Under the pieces are notes generated by a model. The model saw only the letters and a program-made list of their open reading frames with translations. It made no database searches and was not told where the DNA came from. DNA of 59,555 nt from contig JAFGWI010000027.1 in the NCBI GenBank assembly GCA_016937215.1, positions 1 to 59,555 of the forward strand, written 5' to 3'. Shown here piece after piece: positions 20,025-29,712 of the stretch. Within the stretch, counting starts at the first letter, position 1; each line of letters starts with the position of its first letter. Both the position numbers and the translations under genes were made by a program. Source of the stretch: Spirochaetales bacterium (GTDB lineage: Bacteria; Spirochaetota; Spirochaetia; SZUA-6; JAFGRV01).

Positions 20025-20196
20025 AATCGGCTCCTTTTTTTTGTGAGTTAGGGCCTCATAAACCCTGCGTTTGTGACAGGAACAGAGTACAGGGAATGGG
20101 GGGTGTTATGCAAGGTGAAGGGAGCTGTTTTTGATGGCTATTCGCCCGGATTCAATAGCCCTTCCTGATAAAGGCTGGCCATCTGCTTCTTGACCC

Positions 20197-20391
20197 GCGC
20201 CAGGGACCAGAGCTGTTTCAGCCATTTTTTCAAAAATGGCTGAAAAACAAAAAGCCCGCGCTTTGAAAGCGGGCTTTTTAGTCGAAGCGATAGCGGAGCA
20301 GCGGCAGGGCCCGACCCCGGCGGCTATTTGTTGAAGCGGCTCTGTCAGATAAAAAGATATCTGACTGTTTGACTGTGCCGGGGTGGCGCCC
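20197..20391 (+). repeat. family A structured repeat, copy A3 (divergent ends)
   Basis: GCGCCAGGGACCAGAGC-..-TTTCAGCCATTTTTTCAAAAATGGCTGAAA-..-AAAAAGCCCGC..GCGGGCTTTTT-AGTCGAAGCGATAGCGGAGC..GGCCCGACCCCGGC..GCCGGGGTGGCGCCC. Confidence 0.85.
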
Positions 20392-20465
20392 AATTCAGCA
20401 CCGCTTGTTTTTAAAAAATGACAGGTACTTGGCTAAGGGATAAAAACTCAGCATAATGAGGTTGA

Positions 20466-21113
20466 ATGTATTACTTAATTATCGCCATTATTATTATTTT
20501 CGTTCTTGTGATTATCAGAAAAGAGCGCCATTCCAATGAATTGAATGGTATTGACTCGATTGATGGCTTTTCCCTAAGGTCTTTTTTTAAAAGGCTTTCC
20601 TCATATTTTGACGGGGCTGTAAAAATAAGCGGGTTTGACTGGGGATTTCCCTGCTTGAAAGGGAAAAAGGAGGGGTTGGAGCTAAGCGTTACTTTTTTTA
20701 ACCAAATTATTCAGATCGAGATTAACTTTTCACCTGTGCTTGCTTTTCCGTGTTCCTTTTTGTATCAAGCTTCTGAAACCTCTCTGGCTCATTCAGAGAG
20801 CACAATTGGTCCGGCTAACAGCAGTTTTCATGATTTTTATATTGAATCTGACAATTTGCTTTTTGCCTGTGAAATTAATACCTCAGAAAATAAAAAAAGG
20901 CTTCACGATCTTTGCACTAACTTTAGCCGTCTGGAGATCCAGGCTATGTCCTTGGAGGCCGACTTTCCTGTTGAAGATATTTTATTTCCACAATTGAGCG
21001 AGTCTATTGCTAAAATGAATGAAATATTATCTTCTGTTTTGATATTGGCGCAATCCTTGACCCGGGCCAAAGGTCGTTTTCATGAGCTTTTGAGTGAATT
21101 GGAAAATAATTAG
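20466..21113 (+). CDS. hypothetical protein with N-terminal transmembrane anchor
   Basis: MYYLIIAIIIIFVLVII TM followed by a soluble domain. Confidence 0.6.
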   Translation: MYYLIIAIIIIFVLVIIRKERHSNELNGIDSIDGFSLRSFFKRLSSYFDGAVKISGFDWGFPCLKGKKEGLELSVTFFNQIIQIEINFSPVLAFPCSFLYQASETSLAHSESTIGPANSSFHDFYIESDNLLFACEINTSENKKRLHDLCTNFSRLEIQAMSLEADFPVEDILFPQLSESIAKMNEILSSVLILAQSLTRAKGRFHELLSELENN

Positions 21114-21136
21114 CTTGACCGCTTTATTAAAGAGAG

Positions 21137-21405
21137 ATCATTCTGAGGAGGTACGACGGGGGCCTGGTCGTAAACGCTCCGCGTTTACTGCTCGGTGGCG
21201 TGAATCCTCATTGGGATTCACTATATCCATGCGTCCTGGCCTGGTCGTAAACGCTCCGCGTTTACTGCTCGGCCATGCGTCCTGGGCCTGGTCATAAACG
21301 CTCCGCGTTGCTGCTCGGTGGCGTGAATCCTCATTGGGATTCACTATATGGCGTGAATCCTCATTGGGATTCACTATATCCATGCGTCCTGGGCCTGTTC
21401 ATAAA
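21137..21405. repeat. family C repeat, copy C2 (inverted relative to C1)
   Basis: TCATTCTGAGGAGGTACGACGGGGGCCTGGTCGTAAACGCTCCGCGTTTACTGCTCGGTGGCGTGAATCCTCATTGGGATTCAC.. nearly matches the reverse complement of 13100-13200; modules repeated. Confidence 0.85.
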
Positions 21406-21460
21406 TACTTGGTAATGAGTGATTGCCCATGTAACCTGTCATGAAATGATCCGAAATCCT

Positions 21461-23644
21461 CTAATAATGGACCCGAAAGCTGGCATTCCATTGTTCAGAA
21501 GGCGGGTTCTTGACATATTCAAGGCAGCGCTTCATATAGAGCACAGGCAAAATATCATCGGGCGATTTTTCACGCATCTTCTTAAAAATCCCATGGGCTT
21601 CTCTGAATTTTTTATCCCGATAGGCCATAATTCCCTCGGAAAGCAGTTCCATTGTAGCAAGCTTGTTTTCCTTGAGATTATCGGGATCAGCTGAAAAAAC
21701 ATCGTAAATGAGGCAGGGTTCGTTCCTGCCCTTGACCGTGACCAAATCCAGTTCCCGAATATCAAATTCCTCAGGATGTGTTAAGGCATTAAAGCTCATA
21801 TGTGAAATAATGATGGATACTCTGTAATATTGGGTAAGTTTTTCAAGACGTGCCGCCAAATTCACACTATCACCGATCACTGTTGTATCCAGGCGGTGCG
21901 ATGACCCTACGGTTCCCAACATCAGAGACCCGGTATTGATTCCTACTCCATTATTAAGCAAAAAGTTATGCTTGAGCTTTTGATTACGGTTAAACTCGAG
22001 TAAATTCCGGCGCATGCCAATGGCCGCTTTAACAGCTTTGTCAGCTGAAGAAAAACCCGAGAGATCACTGGGATCAGATTCCAGCTCGGCAAAAAGGGCC
22101 ATAATCGCGTCGCCAACATATTTATCAACAAAGCCCTGGTTCTCGGTAATGGGTGATTCCATCATCATTAAATAGGCATTGAGTAAATCAAAACTTTGAT
22201 CAGGACTCAATTCTTCACTCAGGCTGGTGAATTTTCTAATGTCCGAAAAAAGAACACTCATTCTCTTGAGAGAACTATTCCCCAAGGTGATATCGATGGC
22301 CGATTCTTTTCCCAATAATGAGAGAAACTGGGATGGCACAAAGCGGAAAAAAGCATTTTTCTGTTGAGAAAGCTCTATATTCAGCTCCTCGGCCTTGTTC
22401 TTTGTATCCATAAAGCGGTTGGCCGCGTTTAAGTACAAGGTAAAAATCCACAAACCAATTCCCAAATTGGTAAGCCACATGACCGGTTCCTGGAAGAAAA
22501 AGGCGTAAAACATATCATGAAAAGCAGTTAAAATAACAAGGAGCACACCCACAAAAAGAATCCGGGCATAGGGATTCCCCCTCTTCCAGGCCATAATGGA
22601 TAATACCAGGATATAAATATTCATGGGCGAAAGCAGAACCACGTAAAATACATTATATATCAAAAACATGGTGCTGGCCAAATCCGGGGCCATCCAGAAG
22701 GTGACGCAAGAGATAAGGGTCGCGGAAAAAAGGACAATTTTTACAGCAGGATGATTATGGATGTTATAGAAATCTAGAAAATAAAACACAAAAAAACATT
22801 CTCCAATAAACAATGCCGAATACCAAATTTTATTAATTAGGGTGAAATTGATGGGCATATATTCAAAGGTCAAACCAGAAGACCAAATGGCCACTCCAAC
22901 CAAGGCAATACCGATGTACAGATTAAAGCGCTCTTTGTTATTCCGAATATACATGAGAAAAAAATAGCTGGCAACAATCAGGGCCAGAAAGGTGACAATA
23001 TTGGGAAGAGCCGTATTAAAGGTATATTCGATCAGAAAGGTGGTTATCCGGTCGGTATTATTGGTTACAAAGGGAAGCTTTAAATCACCATTGCTTTTTT
23101 CCGTGTAAACCCGCATGGCAACCACATTCTTGCCCCCGTAATTGATCAACCCATCAGGAAGAATGAATGAGCGGGTAAAACAGGAATTACCGTAATAATT
23201 GTCCGGCGGCATGGAACCGCTTGTGCCTATCAAGGCTCCATTAAAATAGAGTTCCGTGGCCTCGGGCAATTTTCCGGAAAAATACCCCAAAGATTCGCCG
23301 CGCAAATTATCGGAAACATAAAAATGCTTGCGGAACCAAAAAAAATTGCTTTTTTTTATGGCGTAGGGATAACCATTGATCGGAAAAGTCAAACTCTGCC
23401 ATTGGGAATCATCATAATCAGCGCTGGCATAGTCCGCATTATCTCCAATCGCGACTTTCCAGTCATAGCCAAGATAAGTTCGCTCAGAAAGGGTCTTCAC
23501 GGTTTCAATTCCAGTACTCTCGATTTGATAAATCGGTGTGCTGCAAGCGCTTGGCAGCAGAATCCAGGCCAGAACCCACATGCAAAGGAAAAGAAAACCT
23601 TTTGGATCATGATCGAATTTTTTCAACATATAGACTTTCTTCAC
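21461..23644 (-). CDS. class III adenylate/guanylate cyclase with 7TM sensor N-terminus
   Basis: Extracellular jelly-roll-like domain, multiple TMs, cyclase domain MSVLFSDIRKFTSLSEELSPDQSFDLLNAYLMMMESPITENQGFVDKYVGDAIMALF..GVGINTGSLMLGTVGSSHRLDTTVIGDSVNLAARLE. Confidence 0.93.
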   Translation of the reverse strand: MKKVYMLKKFDHDPKGFLFLCMWVLAWILLPSACSTPIYQIESTGIETVKTLSERTYLGYDWKVAIGDNADYASADYDDSQWQSLTFPINGYPYAIKKSNFFWFRKHFYVSDNLRGESLGYFSGKLPEATELYFNGALIGTSGSMPPDNYYGNSCFTRSFILPDGLINYGGKNVVAMRVYTEKSNGDLKLPFVTNNTDRITTFLIEYTFNTALPNIVTFLALIVASYFFLMYIRNNKERFNLYIGIALVGVAIWSSGLTFEYMPINFTLINKIWYSALFIGECFFVFYFLDFYNIHNHPAVKIVLFSATLISCVTFWMAPDLASTMFLIYNVFYVVLLSPMNIYILVLSIMAWKRGNPYARILFVGVLLVILTAFHDMFYAFFFQEPVMWLTNLGIGLWIFTLYLNAANRFMDTKNKAEELNIELSQQKNAFFRFVPSQFLSLLGKESAIDITLGNSSLKRMSVLFSDIRKFTSLSEELSPDQSFDLLNAYLMMMESPITENQGFVDKYVGDAIMALFAELESDPSDLSGFSSADKAVKAAIGMRRNLLEFNRNQKLKHNFLLNNGVGINTGSLMLGTVGSSHRLDTTVIGDSVNLAARLEKLTQYYRVSIIISHMSFNALTHPEEFDIRELDLVTVKGRNEPCLIYDVFSADPDNLKENKLATMELLSEGIMAYRDKKFREAHGIFKKMREKSPDDILPVLYMKRCLEYVKNPPSEQWNASFRVHY

Positions 23645-23737
23645 ATTTTGAAATAAAAATAAATATCTGAATTGTATATATTCTAAAGAATAATAATTAT
23701 CTATGCCAGTAAAAAAACAAAAAACAGCTTTCTGGGT

Positions 23738-24238
23738 CTATAAAAAGCGCTGAAAACGGTCCTTATCCGCTTTGCAAATCGGGCATTTTTCCGGTGGATT
23801 TTCCCTTGCGCAAAGATATCCGCACACAGGACAACGCCAGACAGGAAATGGGAGGCCGCTTGTATCCAGCTTATTCTTTTCAGATGCGATTAAAGTTCTT
23901 TGCTCTTCAGAAGGACGGCGTTCTGGAATTGGCTTCACTATTTTTTCACCAGACATGACCGATGACGAAACATACAAACCGCAATAGCATGCGTCATACT
24001 CATCTACATCAGCATCCCGATAATCACATGGGCAAATAATGTCTTTATCAAGAAGGCGTTTCCCCTCTGCCGGACGGCATGGACAGGCCCAATAACCATA
24101 GCGCTCCTGATTTATCAATAGCCCTTCGATCAATTCTTTGGTCATTTCCTCGTCAGGATTCAAATGATAGGCACTTTTTTCAGCCTCATCTTTCAGCTTT
24201 ATAAAAATTTTATCTATTTCACCGGATGATATACTCAT
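23738..24238 (-). CDS. ferredoxin:thioredoxin reductase catalytic subunit fused to rubredoxin-like domain
   Basis: FTR motif ACPCRPAEGKRLLDKDIICPCDYRDADVDEYDACYCGLYVS, then rubredoxin-like PVWRCPVCGYLCARENPPEKCPICKADKDRF. Confidence 0.9.
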   Translation of the reverse strand: MSISSGEIDKIFIKLKDEAEKSAYHLNPDEEMTKELIEGLLINQERYGYWACPCRPAEGKRLLDKDIICPCDYRDADVDEYDACYCGLYVSSSVMSGEKIVKPIPERRPSEEQRTLIASEKNKLDTSGLPFPVWRCPVCGYLCARENPPEKCPICKADKDRFQRFL

Positions 24239-24273
24239 AAAAACCTTTCATCTATGGAGATTCAGTTAAAAAC

Positions 24274-24561
24274 TTATCTTGAGGAAGCGAATTCCTTGCG
24301 AATCATATCTTCATCAAAATTCGGAATGCAATGGTCATTATTAATCACGAGTAATGGATATGAAATTCGCTCTTTCCATTTATTTACAATATCTTTAACC
24401 TCGTTTTTGGCTTCTGTTTCAAGTTCATCGACATCCACATAATCATAGGCTACATCCAGCTCTTCCAAAAGGCGTTTGGTCTTCCGGCACCAGACACAGG
24501 TGCTTACTGCGTACAATTTTACATCACCGCGATCACGGCCATTTACATGTTTATAGTCCAT
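24274..24561 (-). CDS. glutaredoxin family protein
   Basis: VKLYAVSTCVWCRKTKRLLEELDVAYDYVDVDELE; start chosen at MDYKHVNG with AAGGGAAAG RBS. Confidence 0.88.
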   Translation of the reverse strand: MDYKHVNGRDRGDVKLYAVSTCVWCRKTKRLLEELDVAYDYVDVDELETEAKNEVKDIVNKWKERISYPLLVINNDHCIPNFDEDMIRKEFASSR

Positions 24562-25715
24562 AATCTTTCCCTTCATAAAAGCAGCACTAGATGTGTCAAG
24601 GATGATTCGAAACATATAACCCAGGCAAATCTTTACTACCTGCCTTGCTGGCCATGGTATTAATCTTATTTATTAACCACTCAACAAGGTGCTGCTAAAT
24701 CTTCTCTCTTGTAATATGAATATACACAATCGCTAAAATCTCCGCAATGAAAGGGGCACGTTTTTTTTTAAAATTTACTTCATCAAATTGATGCTATTCT
24801 TAATCCAGCTTTTTTATTTTTAATTACGAATTAAAAAATATAACGAAAGTTTTTTAGATTTTTCAATCAATCGAAAGTTCAAATCGATTTAAATGCCATT
24901 ACAGATCTAAAAACATAAATATAGGAGTTTCGTCTTAAGCACATTTCGAAGATCAGCCTATACACAAATTAAAAAAATCAGGTTAAACTTAATATTAACT
25001 TTGATTGGACTCAACAGAAAGTGGTTTGAATGGCTGGTATTTGTTTGAAAAAACTGTCTCTGTGCTTGGACAACTCAGGAATCGAATTCAAAAAGGGTTT
25101 TTTTAAAAAGAGATTCGCGACGCGCATCCAGGCGAAAAACCTTTGAAACAAAAGAAAGGTCTATCTTTAAAAGAGGCTTTTGCACAACCTCAAAACACGA
25201 GGATGAGACAAAAACCCCATTACATAAAGCCAAACAAACCCATAGATAATGCTTCTGCCACCAATTTATGAGAACAATCCAAAGAAAAGACCAGCATGAA
25301 TAATGACGGGAAATAAAGAAAAAAACTGAAGAGGGGGCTTTACCATGAGAGTAAAGAGCATCACCAACGAGAGGAGGCGTAATTCATGCTGAACCCCTTT
25401 TATTGATTCACAGCACCTGTTTAGCTAAATCACAATTTGGCTTTAAATGCATTAGGGACAGGAGACATGGCTTGCTTTTTTTTAAAAAATTACAAGTCAA
25501 AGCGTTTTCTGTTGTCTTATTTTCGGCAAGGCTGGATGTACACAGTGAATGCCACTGAGCATTTACGGCCAGAGGCCGGATAACCCAGTCTGCCAAAGGC
25601 AGACAACGCCCAAAAAGCATAGGTGCTAAACAAACAGGATTCACAAAATACAAAGGGGTTCCAAAATTTTCAATTTTATAATTAATCAGAAACGAAAATC
25701 AAAACGGAGGAAAAA

Positions 25716-27752
25716 ATGGATCTCAAGGCAAAAAAAATAATTCTTGCGGCCCTTATCACACTATTAGGCTTTATGATGACAAGCGCAATGGCTGCTGATG
25801 TCAATGTTAACCTTTCATCGACCAAACAGATTATCAAAGGATTTGGCGGCATGACCCACCCTGTATGGATAAGCGACCTGACAAGCGCTCAAGTCGATAC
25901 GGCTTTTGGAAATAATGACGGTCAAATCGGAATGACCATTCTTCGTATCCATGTTGATGAAAACAGCAGCAACTGGAGCAAGGAAATCAATACAGCAAAA
26001 AGAGCCCAGTCCCTCGGCGCATTAGTTTTTGCTTCTCCATGGAACCCGCCAAGCGGCCAATGGACCACTGTCAATGGCGTAAAACGAATAAACACTTCAA
26101 CCTTCAGCCAATACGCCAATCACCTCAATTCTTTTGTTGATTATATGACACAAAACGGTGTGGAGCTTTATGCCATCTCTGTTCAGAACGAACCCGACTA
26201 TGCCCATGAGTGGACAGAATGGTCAGCCACTGAAATTGTCAATTTTTTAAAAGCCTATGGAGCCAACATCAAAACACGTGTTATTGCTCCAGAATCCTTC
26301 CAATACAGAAAACAACTGTCAGACCCCATTTTAAACGATGCTCAAGCCCTTGCCAATATGGATATCCTCGGCGCCCATTTATATGGAACACAATTAAACC
26401 AATTCCCCTACCCGCTTTTTAAACAAAAGGGCCAGGGAAAGGAACTCTGGATGACCGAGGTCTATACAGATAGCAACACCGATGCTGATTCATGGCCAAA
26501 TGCCCTGGAGGTTGCCTATAATATCCACAATTCCATGGTGGAAGCGGAATTTAACGCCTATGTCTGGTGGTATATCCGAAGGTCCTATGGAATGATAAAA
26601 GATAACGGCAATATCAGCAAACGCGGCTATTGCATGTCCCAATTCACCAAATTCATTCGCCCGGGTTTCTATCGAGTAGATGCTAACAAAAACCCCAAAA
26701 GCAATGTTTATGTATCAGCTTACAAAAGCGGTGATAAAATCGTCGTTGTTGCGGTAAACCGCAACAGTTCCAACCAATCCGTTAGCCTTGCTCTCAATGG
26801 CGCGGACCTTCAAACCCTGACACGCTATACCACCTCTGGCAGCAAGAGCATGAAAAATGATGGCGCGGTTAATATTTCCGGCGGCCTTTTCAACCTGACT
26901 TTGGATTCTCAGAGTGTGACGACCTTTGTCGGCGGCTTCGAAGAAGGTACGCCGGTTGTGACTGAAGCGCCCACACCTTTTAACACACCAATGCCGGAAA
27001 ATGAAGCTTTTTATAAAGGCGGCCCTTTTAGCCTTAACGGGTCTTCTGATTATTATGATTTACCCGACAATCTTACCGCGAGCATCGACGACTTTTCCAT
27101 TACCTTAAGGGTAACTCTCAATTCTGTTGACACATGGACACGCCTTTTTGACTTTGGTGGAAATTCAGATGTTTTCATGATGATGACCCCCTCCTCCGGC
27201 AACACAAGCAAGCCCTATTTCTGTATTACCACCTCAGGAAACGACGGCGAACAAGGGATAGACTCAAGCATTGCCATGACAGCCGGCACCGAATACCACA
27301 TGGCCATTACCAAGCAAGGTACAACAGCTATTCTCTATATCAATGGTGAGGAAACAGGTAGAAACGCCACTATGACCTTACGCCCGGCTGATCTGGGAAG
27401 CACAAGCAATAACTTCCTTGGACGTTCCCAATGGGAAAACGACCCCCTCCTGAATGGCACCATCACTTCATTCCAGTTCTTCAATCGCGCCCTGAGCGCC
27501 GCTGAAGTAACAGAAGACTACAATGGAACTGTGGTCACACCAGTGCCTCAGGGCAAAAAAGGCGATGTTAACGGAGACAATGTCGTAAACATCGTTGACG
27601 CGCTGCTGGTCGCCCAGTTTTATGTTGGCTTGCCGATTGAAGGCACTTTTATTGAAGCAAACGGCGACACCAATTGTGATAATGTTATCAACATAGTCGA
27701 TGCCTTACTGATTGCCCAGTACTATGTTGGCCTTGAAAACAGCTTTTGCTAA
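25716..27752 (+). CDS. GH30 (probable glucuronoxylanase, subfamily 8-like) with LamG/concanavalin-like module and C-terminal dockerin-like doublet
   Basis: Signal peptide; SPWNPPSGQW, ISVQNEPDY (acid/base), GKELWMTEVY (nucleophile), LamG-like region, GDVNGDNVVNIVDALLVAQFYVGL and GDTNCDNVINIVDALLIAQYYVGL. Confidence 0.88.
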   Translation: MDLKAKKIILAALITLLGFMMTSAMAADVNVNLSSTKQIIKGFGGMTHPVWISDLTSAQVDTAFGNNDGQIGMTILRIHVDENSSNWSKEINTAKRAQSLGALVFASPWNPPSGQWTTVNGVKRINTSTFSQYANHLNSFVDYMTQNGVELYAISVQNEPDYAHEWTEWSATEIVNFLKAYGANIKTRVIAPESFQYRKQLSDPILNDAQALANMDILGAHLYGTQLNQFPYPLFKQKGQGKELWMTEVYTDSNTDADSWPNALEVAYNIHNSMVEAEFNAYVWWYIRRSYGMIKDNGNISKRGYCMSQFTKFIRPGFYRVDANKNPKSNVYVSAYKSGDKIVVVAVNRNSSNQSVSLALNGADLQTLTRYTTSGSKSMKNDGAVNISGGLFNLTLDSQSVTTFVGGFEEGTPVVTEAPTPFNTPMPENEAFYKGGPFSLNGSSDYYDLPDNLTASIDDFSITLRVTLNSVDTWTRLFDFGGNSDVFMMMTPSSGNTSKPYFCITTSGNDGEQGIDSSIAMTAGTEYHMAITKQGTTAILYINGEETGRNATMTLRPADLGSTSNNFLGRSQWENDPLLNGTITSFQFFNRALSAAEVTEDYNGTVVTPVPQGKKGDVNGDNVVNIVDALLVAQFYVGLPIEGTFIEANGDTNCDNVINIVDALLIAQYYVGLENSFC

Positions 27753-27781
27753 AACAGAATCATTTAGTATTTCTCTTATGA

Positions 27782-27815
27782 GATTCTTTCAAAACTGAGG
27801 TTTTGAAAGAATCTT
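27782..27815 (+). other. perfect 15-bp stem-loop after the GH30 gene
   Basis: AGATTCTTTCAAAAC-tgag-GTTTTGAAAGAATCT; no following T-tract. Confidence 0.75.
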
Positions 27816-27844
27816 GAAAATCGCGGATAAGTTATTTTATTTCC

Positions 27845-27908
27845 GGATAGCAAGTTATTTTTATAGTGCTGCCTGCAAATTGCCAATGTCAGGACTTTTG
27901 CAATTTGC
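27845..27908 (-). repeat. family B hairpin repeat, copy B1
   Basis: Reverse complement GCAAATTGCAAAAGTCCTGACATTGGCAATTTGCAGGCAGCACTATAAAAATAACTTGCTATCC aligns with 59493-59555. Confidence 0.75.
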
Positions 27909-27922
27909 TTTTATAGTTAAAG

Positions 27923-27952
27923 AAAAGCCCCGCGGAAATGCGGGGCTTTTTG
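27923..27952 (+). terminator. rho-independent terminator downstream of GH30
   Basis: AAAAGCCCCGC-ggaaat-GCGGGGCTTTTT. Confidence 0.9.
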
Positions 27953-28151
27953 CGCATTCCCACCTTCTGCAGTGAAATAATAATCACATACAAGCTGCTC
28001 TAGTAACCCACCTCGAAAAAAAGCAAAAGGATTTGACTTGCAAATTCACTTGCAACTACCTAAACTTAAATCATAATGGGTAAAATCTTATCAGTGGACA
28101 AAGAGCTTTATTTTCACAAAATACCTTTTCCAACAGAAAGGCTGTTTTAAG

Positions 28152-29447
28152 ATGGAAATACAGGACCTTTCCCATTTACTTAGTGAAATAATAAACAACA
28201 TAAACACTTTATCCAAAGAAGATACAAAGAGCAAACTAAGCGAATTTTTAACACTTTACCAGTTACAATATAATGAAATTCAACTAGGTTTCAAAATGCA
28301 GCAAGAAACCATTCTTAACTGGGAAGATGAACATCAGGAAGCTTTATCACTCATAATGTCACATCAAGCACAACAGATTGAACTGGAATATCTGCACAAG
28401 GAACTTCAAACAACCTACAAACGCCTGGAAGCCACTTCCCGTATCGATTACCTCACAAACCTGTTAAACAGAAGGACTTTAATCAATAGTATTGGCAATG
28501 AGATCAAACGAATCATGCGGCTCGAAGAAAAAGCCAGTTTTCATACCCAGGAAAATAAAAAAGAACCCCTTGTTACCGAATTTCTTGGCCATTATGCCTG
28601 CGCCTTTATTGACATTGATCATTTTAAAAACATCAATGACACCCATGGTCATGGCATCGGCGATGAGGTTTTAAAAAAACTCGGTGAAATTCTGATAAAG
28701 AACCTCCGATCAACCGATATTTGTGGCCGTTACGGAGGTGAAGAATTCCTGATTGCTCTGGCAGACACCAATTCACGGGACGCGATGATTCCTTTGGAAA
28801 AAATCGCGAAGATAATCAAAAAAACCAACTTCCGCGATGACCTGGGAGAATTGTTCAACATCACCATTAGTGCCGGCATTTCGGAATACTATCAAAGCGA
28901 TTCCAGCTATACCGACATGATAAACCGCGCAGATAAAGCCCTGTATTATGCAAAAAACAATGGAAGAGACATGGTTATCTGCTATGAAAACCAGTTTCAC
29001 AAACCAGAGGAAAAAAACACTCTCATCTTTAACCTTACTTCCAGCTGGTCCATGCTGGACTATGTGAAAAAAAAAATCAACAAACTGATTCACTCAGAGG
29101 ACAATTCCCTTTTAAATGAATCGCTGAAAATGGTTGAAGGGCTTTGTCTCCAAGCTATCCAACACGGCAGAGACCTGTCCATGAACCGAAAAATGGTCTG
29201 CCAAGTGGAAAACCATGACAACACCATCGAAATTACCATACAATTTCGCCTGATACACCTAGAGGATGCCAAAACCTTTCAGGAAGACCTTGAAAACAAC
29301 ATCATGCCCAGATTAACCTCGGACACGGTGTCACAGCAATTTCACAACCTCTTTGAATTGGCAGAAAAAAACCATTTTGACTTGAATATTGATATCAATG
29401 AATCGCCCCTCATAAAAATTCAAGCCCTTCGGCAAAAATCAGCCTGA
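28152..29447 (+). CDS. GGDEF diguanylate cyclase
   Basis: DYLTNLLNRRTL..FIDIDHFKNINDTHGHGIGDEVLKKLG..GRYGGEEFLIAL. Confidence 0.95.
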   Translation: MEIQDLSHLLSEIINNINTLSKEDTKSKLSEFLTLYQLQYNEIQLGFKMQQETILNWEDEHQEALSLIMSHQAQQIELEYLHKELQTTYKRLEATSRIDYLTNLLNRRTLINSIGNEIKRIMRLEEKASFHTQENKKEPLVTEFLGHYACAFIDIDHFKNINDTHGHGIGDEVLKKLGEILIKNLRSTDICGRYGGEEFLIALADTNSRDAMIPLEKIAKIIKKTNFRDDLGELFNITISAGISEYYQSDSSYTDMINRADKALYYAKNNGRDMVICYENQFHKPEEKNTLIFNLTSSWSMLDYVKKKINKLIHSEDNSLLNESLKMVEGLCLQAIQHGRDLSMNRKMVCQVENHDNTIEITIQFRLIHLEDAKTFQEDLENNIMPRLTSDTVSQQFHNLFELAEKNHFDLNIDINESPLIKIQALRQKSA

Positions 29448-29712
29448 AGCATCTTCTCAATCCCCGAAAAAGCAATCAAGGGATAGAGACAGCTTTACAC
29501 ACCAGAATTGACATCAGGCTTAACCTTCAGGACATAAATCGCCGACGCGGAAAGCGGGATATTTCAACCCAAACACCAATTTTTCATGAACACCAACAAT
29601 TGGATCAGCAAATCTGGACTGGATTTGCTGAAATTACAGGGAAAACCTGGTCAATTGAAAAAAAAAGCAGTATATTTATGATGAACAGTTCCTGTTCCTG
29701 TACCGGAGGTAT

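Noticed and set aside
20106-20393. 95-aa ORF on the minus strand at the family A3 element
   Set aside because: Entirely within the structured repeat; no independent coding evidence.
21094-21383. ORFs across the family C2 repeat (21094..21297, 21138..21383)
   Set aside because: Their repeated peptides (e.g. MDIVNPNEDSRH) simply translate the DNA repeat modules.
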